Below, piece by piece: positions 41,201-41,654 of a DNA stretch of 41,654 nucleotides. The stretch is taken from positions 1 to 41,654 of IMG/VR virus record IMGVR_UViG_3300043570_001331. One strand, 5' to 3'. A model generated the notes under the pieces. The model saw only the letters and a program-made list of their open reading frames with translations. It was not told the DNA's origin and did not search any database. How positions within the stretch are numbered: the first letter of the stretch is position 1; each line of letters opens with the position of its first letter. The translations under genes were made by a program, and so were the position numbers. This stretch comes from a virus.

Positions 41201-41230
41201 ATTGAAATATATGTGCAAGTTTTTGTTGTA

Positions 41231-41527
41231 TTATGGACGTGTTGGAGTTGGGGTTGGAGTTGTGGTTGAAGTTACTGTTGGGGTTGGGGTTACTGCTGCG
41301 GTTGGGGAAGGCGTTGGTGTTATTGGATACACTCCATCATTAACTAATACAACACTACTAACATATAATGGTGCTATTGAATATGTATCATTTATTAACC
41401 AAATATTTTTGGTTTGATTTTGTGTTAATTCAACTTGGTATTCCCACATTGCATCATCACATCTTCTATAATTAAAGTTCACTATCGTTGAACCCGTATT
41501 CGTTAAAGTATATTTACTACATGCCAT
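41231..41527 (-). CDS. Small protein with mucin-like Thr/Pro C-terminal tail
   Basis: A 98-residue protein. Residues 1-68 form a small beta domain (KYTLTNTGSTIVNFNYRRCDD, then YQVELTQNQTKNIWLIND). From residue 70 to 98, 24 of 29 residues are Thr, Ser or Pro in TPTP-type units, resembling a mucin stalk. It has no signal peptide or membrane segment. The gene lies directly upstream of the four-gene glycosyltransferase operon, separated from it by a terminator, and begins 18 bases after a TATTTATA motif. I infer a surface-exposed virion decoration or fibre that could be O-glycosylated. The function is otherwise unknown. Confidence 0.7.
   Translation of the reverse strand: MACSKYTLTNTGSTIVNFNYRRCDDAMWEYQVELTQNQTKNIWLINDTYSIAPLYVSSVVLVNDGVYPITPTPSPTAAVTPTPTVTSTTTPTPTPTRP
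41233..41317 (-). repeat. Imperfect GTTGGG-type simple repeat encoding Thr-Pro tail
   Basis: The plus strand is an imperfect tandem array of GTTGGG/GTTGGA/GTTACT hexamers, which encodes the Thr-Pro units on the minus strand. It is prone to length change and contains closely spaced GG and GGGG tracts that could form a G-quadruplex on the plus strand. Confidence 0.65.
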
Positions 41528-41545
41528 AATTTTAAATGTTTTTTA

Positions 41546-41553
41546 TATAAATA
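41546..41553 (-). promoter_or_regulatory. TATTTATA promoter-like motif before mucin-tail gene
   Basis: The minus strand reads GATGATATTTATATAAAA, 18 bases before the ATG of the 98-residue gene. The remaining bases up to 41654 hold no supported gene. Confidence 0.5.
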
Positions 41554-41654
41554 TCATCATTTTTGAAAATAAATTATATTTTTTTATATAGTTGTCGATT
41601 GTGATAATATTAAGAAGGTTAACATAATTTGTTTATAAACTATGATAGATTATA

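Noticed and set aside
41233-41317. Tandem repeat as a CRISPR or attachment site
   Set aside because: The units are six bases, imperfect and in frame within a coding region; no spacers are present.
41190-41417. Plus-strand frame with Gly-Val repeats
   Set aside because: It is the antisense reading of the hexamer repeat that encodes the Thr-Pro tail; the minus-strand gene has a promoter motif and terminator in place.
41642-41654. ATG at the right edge as start of a plus-strand gene
   Set aside because: Only four codons are visible and no motif or ribosome site supports it.

Overview
The window is a piece of an AT-rich (roughly one third G+C by eye) genome of a T4-like contractile-tailed phage. 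The gene set includes a gp41-type helicase N-terminus, a 5'-3' exonuclease, UvsX, gp32, a family B DNA polymerase, sheath, tube, tape measure and baseplate/hub proteins. Almost every gene lacks a Shine-Dalgarno sequence and has an A/T-rich leader. Two replication genes have a TTTG/TTG-N19-20-TATATTTA arrangement that resembles Bacteroidota promoters. I therefore infer a Gram-negative, possibly Bacteroidota, host. The gp32 promoter, however, is a perfect sigma70 consensus. No tRNA, rRNA, CRISPR array or insertion sequence was seen, and no gene-free stretch exceeds 300 bases.

Layout. 1-3.8 kb (minus): replication/recombination block, with gp32 isolated as its own transcription unit between two terminators. 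3.8-24.9 kb (minus): tail morphogenesis. In transcription order this is sheath, a HAD-family protein, tube, an overlapping pair of tail assembly chaperone-like ORFs, tape measure, a 1680-residue baseplate protein with an OmpA-like domain, a gp53-like wedge protein, a 2419-residue hub-like protein with an IPT/TIG domain, and two small proteins. 25.0-27.8 kb: a small plus-strand ribbon-helix-helix gene, then a minus-strand operon of neck/tail-completion genes. 27.9-32.7 kb (plus): an SNF2-type helicase, a superoxide dismutase fused to a putative PD-(D/E)XK nuclease domain, a connector-like virion protein and a small beta-rich protein. 32.7-35.9 kb (minus): DNA polymerase and a small beta-rich protein. 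35.9-36.6 kb (plus): a second ribbon-helix-helix gene overlapping an HNH endonuclease. 36.6-41.5 kb (minus): four overlapping glycosyltransferase-type genes downstream of a small protein with a mucin-like Thr/Pro tail.

How it fits together. Replication proteins are driven by host-like promoters. Many transcription units, including most tail units, instead begin just downstream of an octamer TATTTAT(A/C/T), read in the coding direction; this looks like a phage-specific promoter. Points most worth following are the SOD-nuclease fusion, the mucin-tail protein paired with a glycosyltransferase operon, the OmpA-like domain inside a tail protein, the overlapping chaperone frames before the tape measure, and an exonuclease whose conserved N-terminus can only start from ATT.
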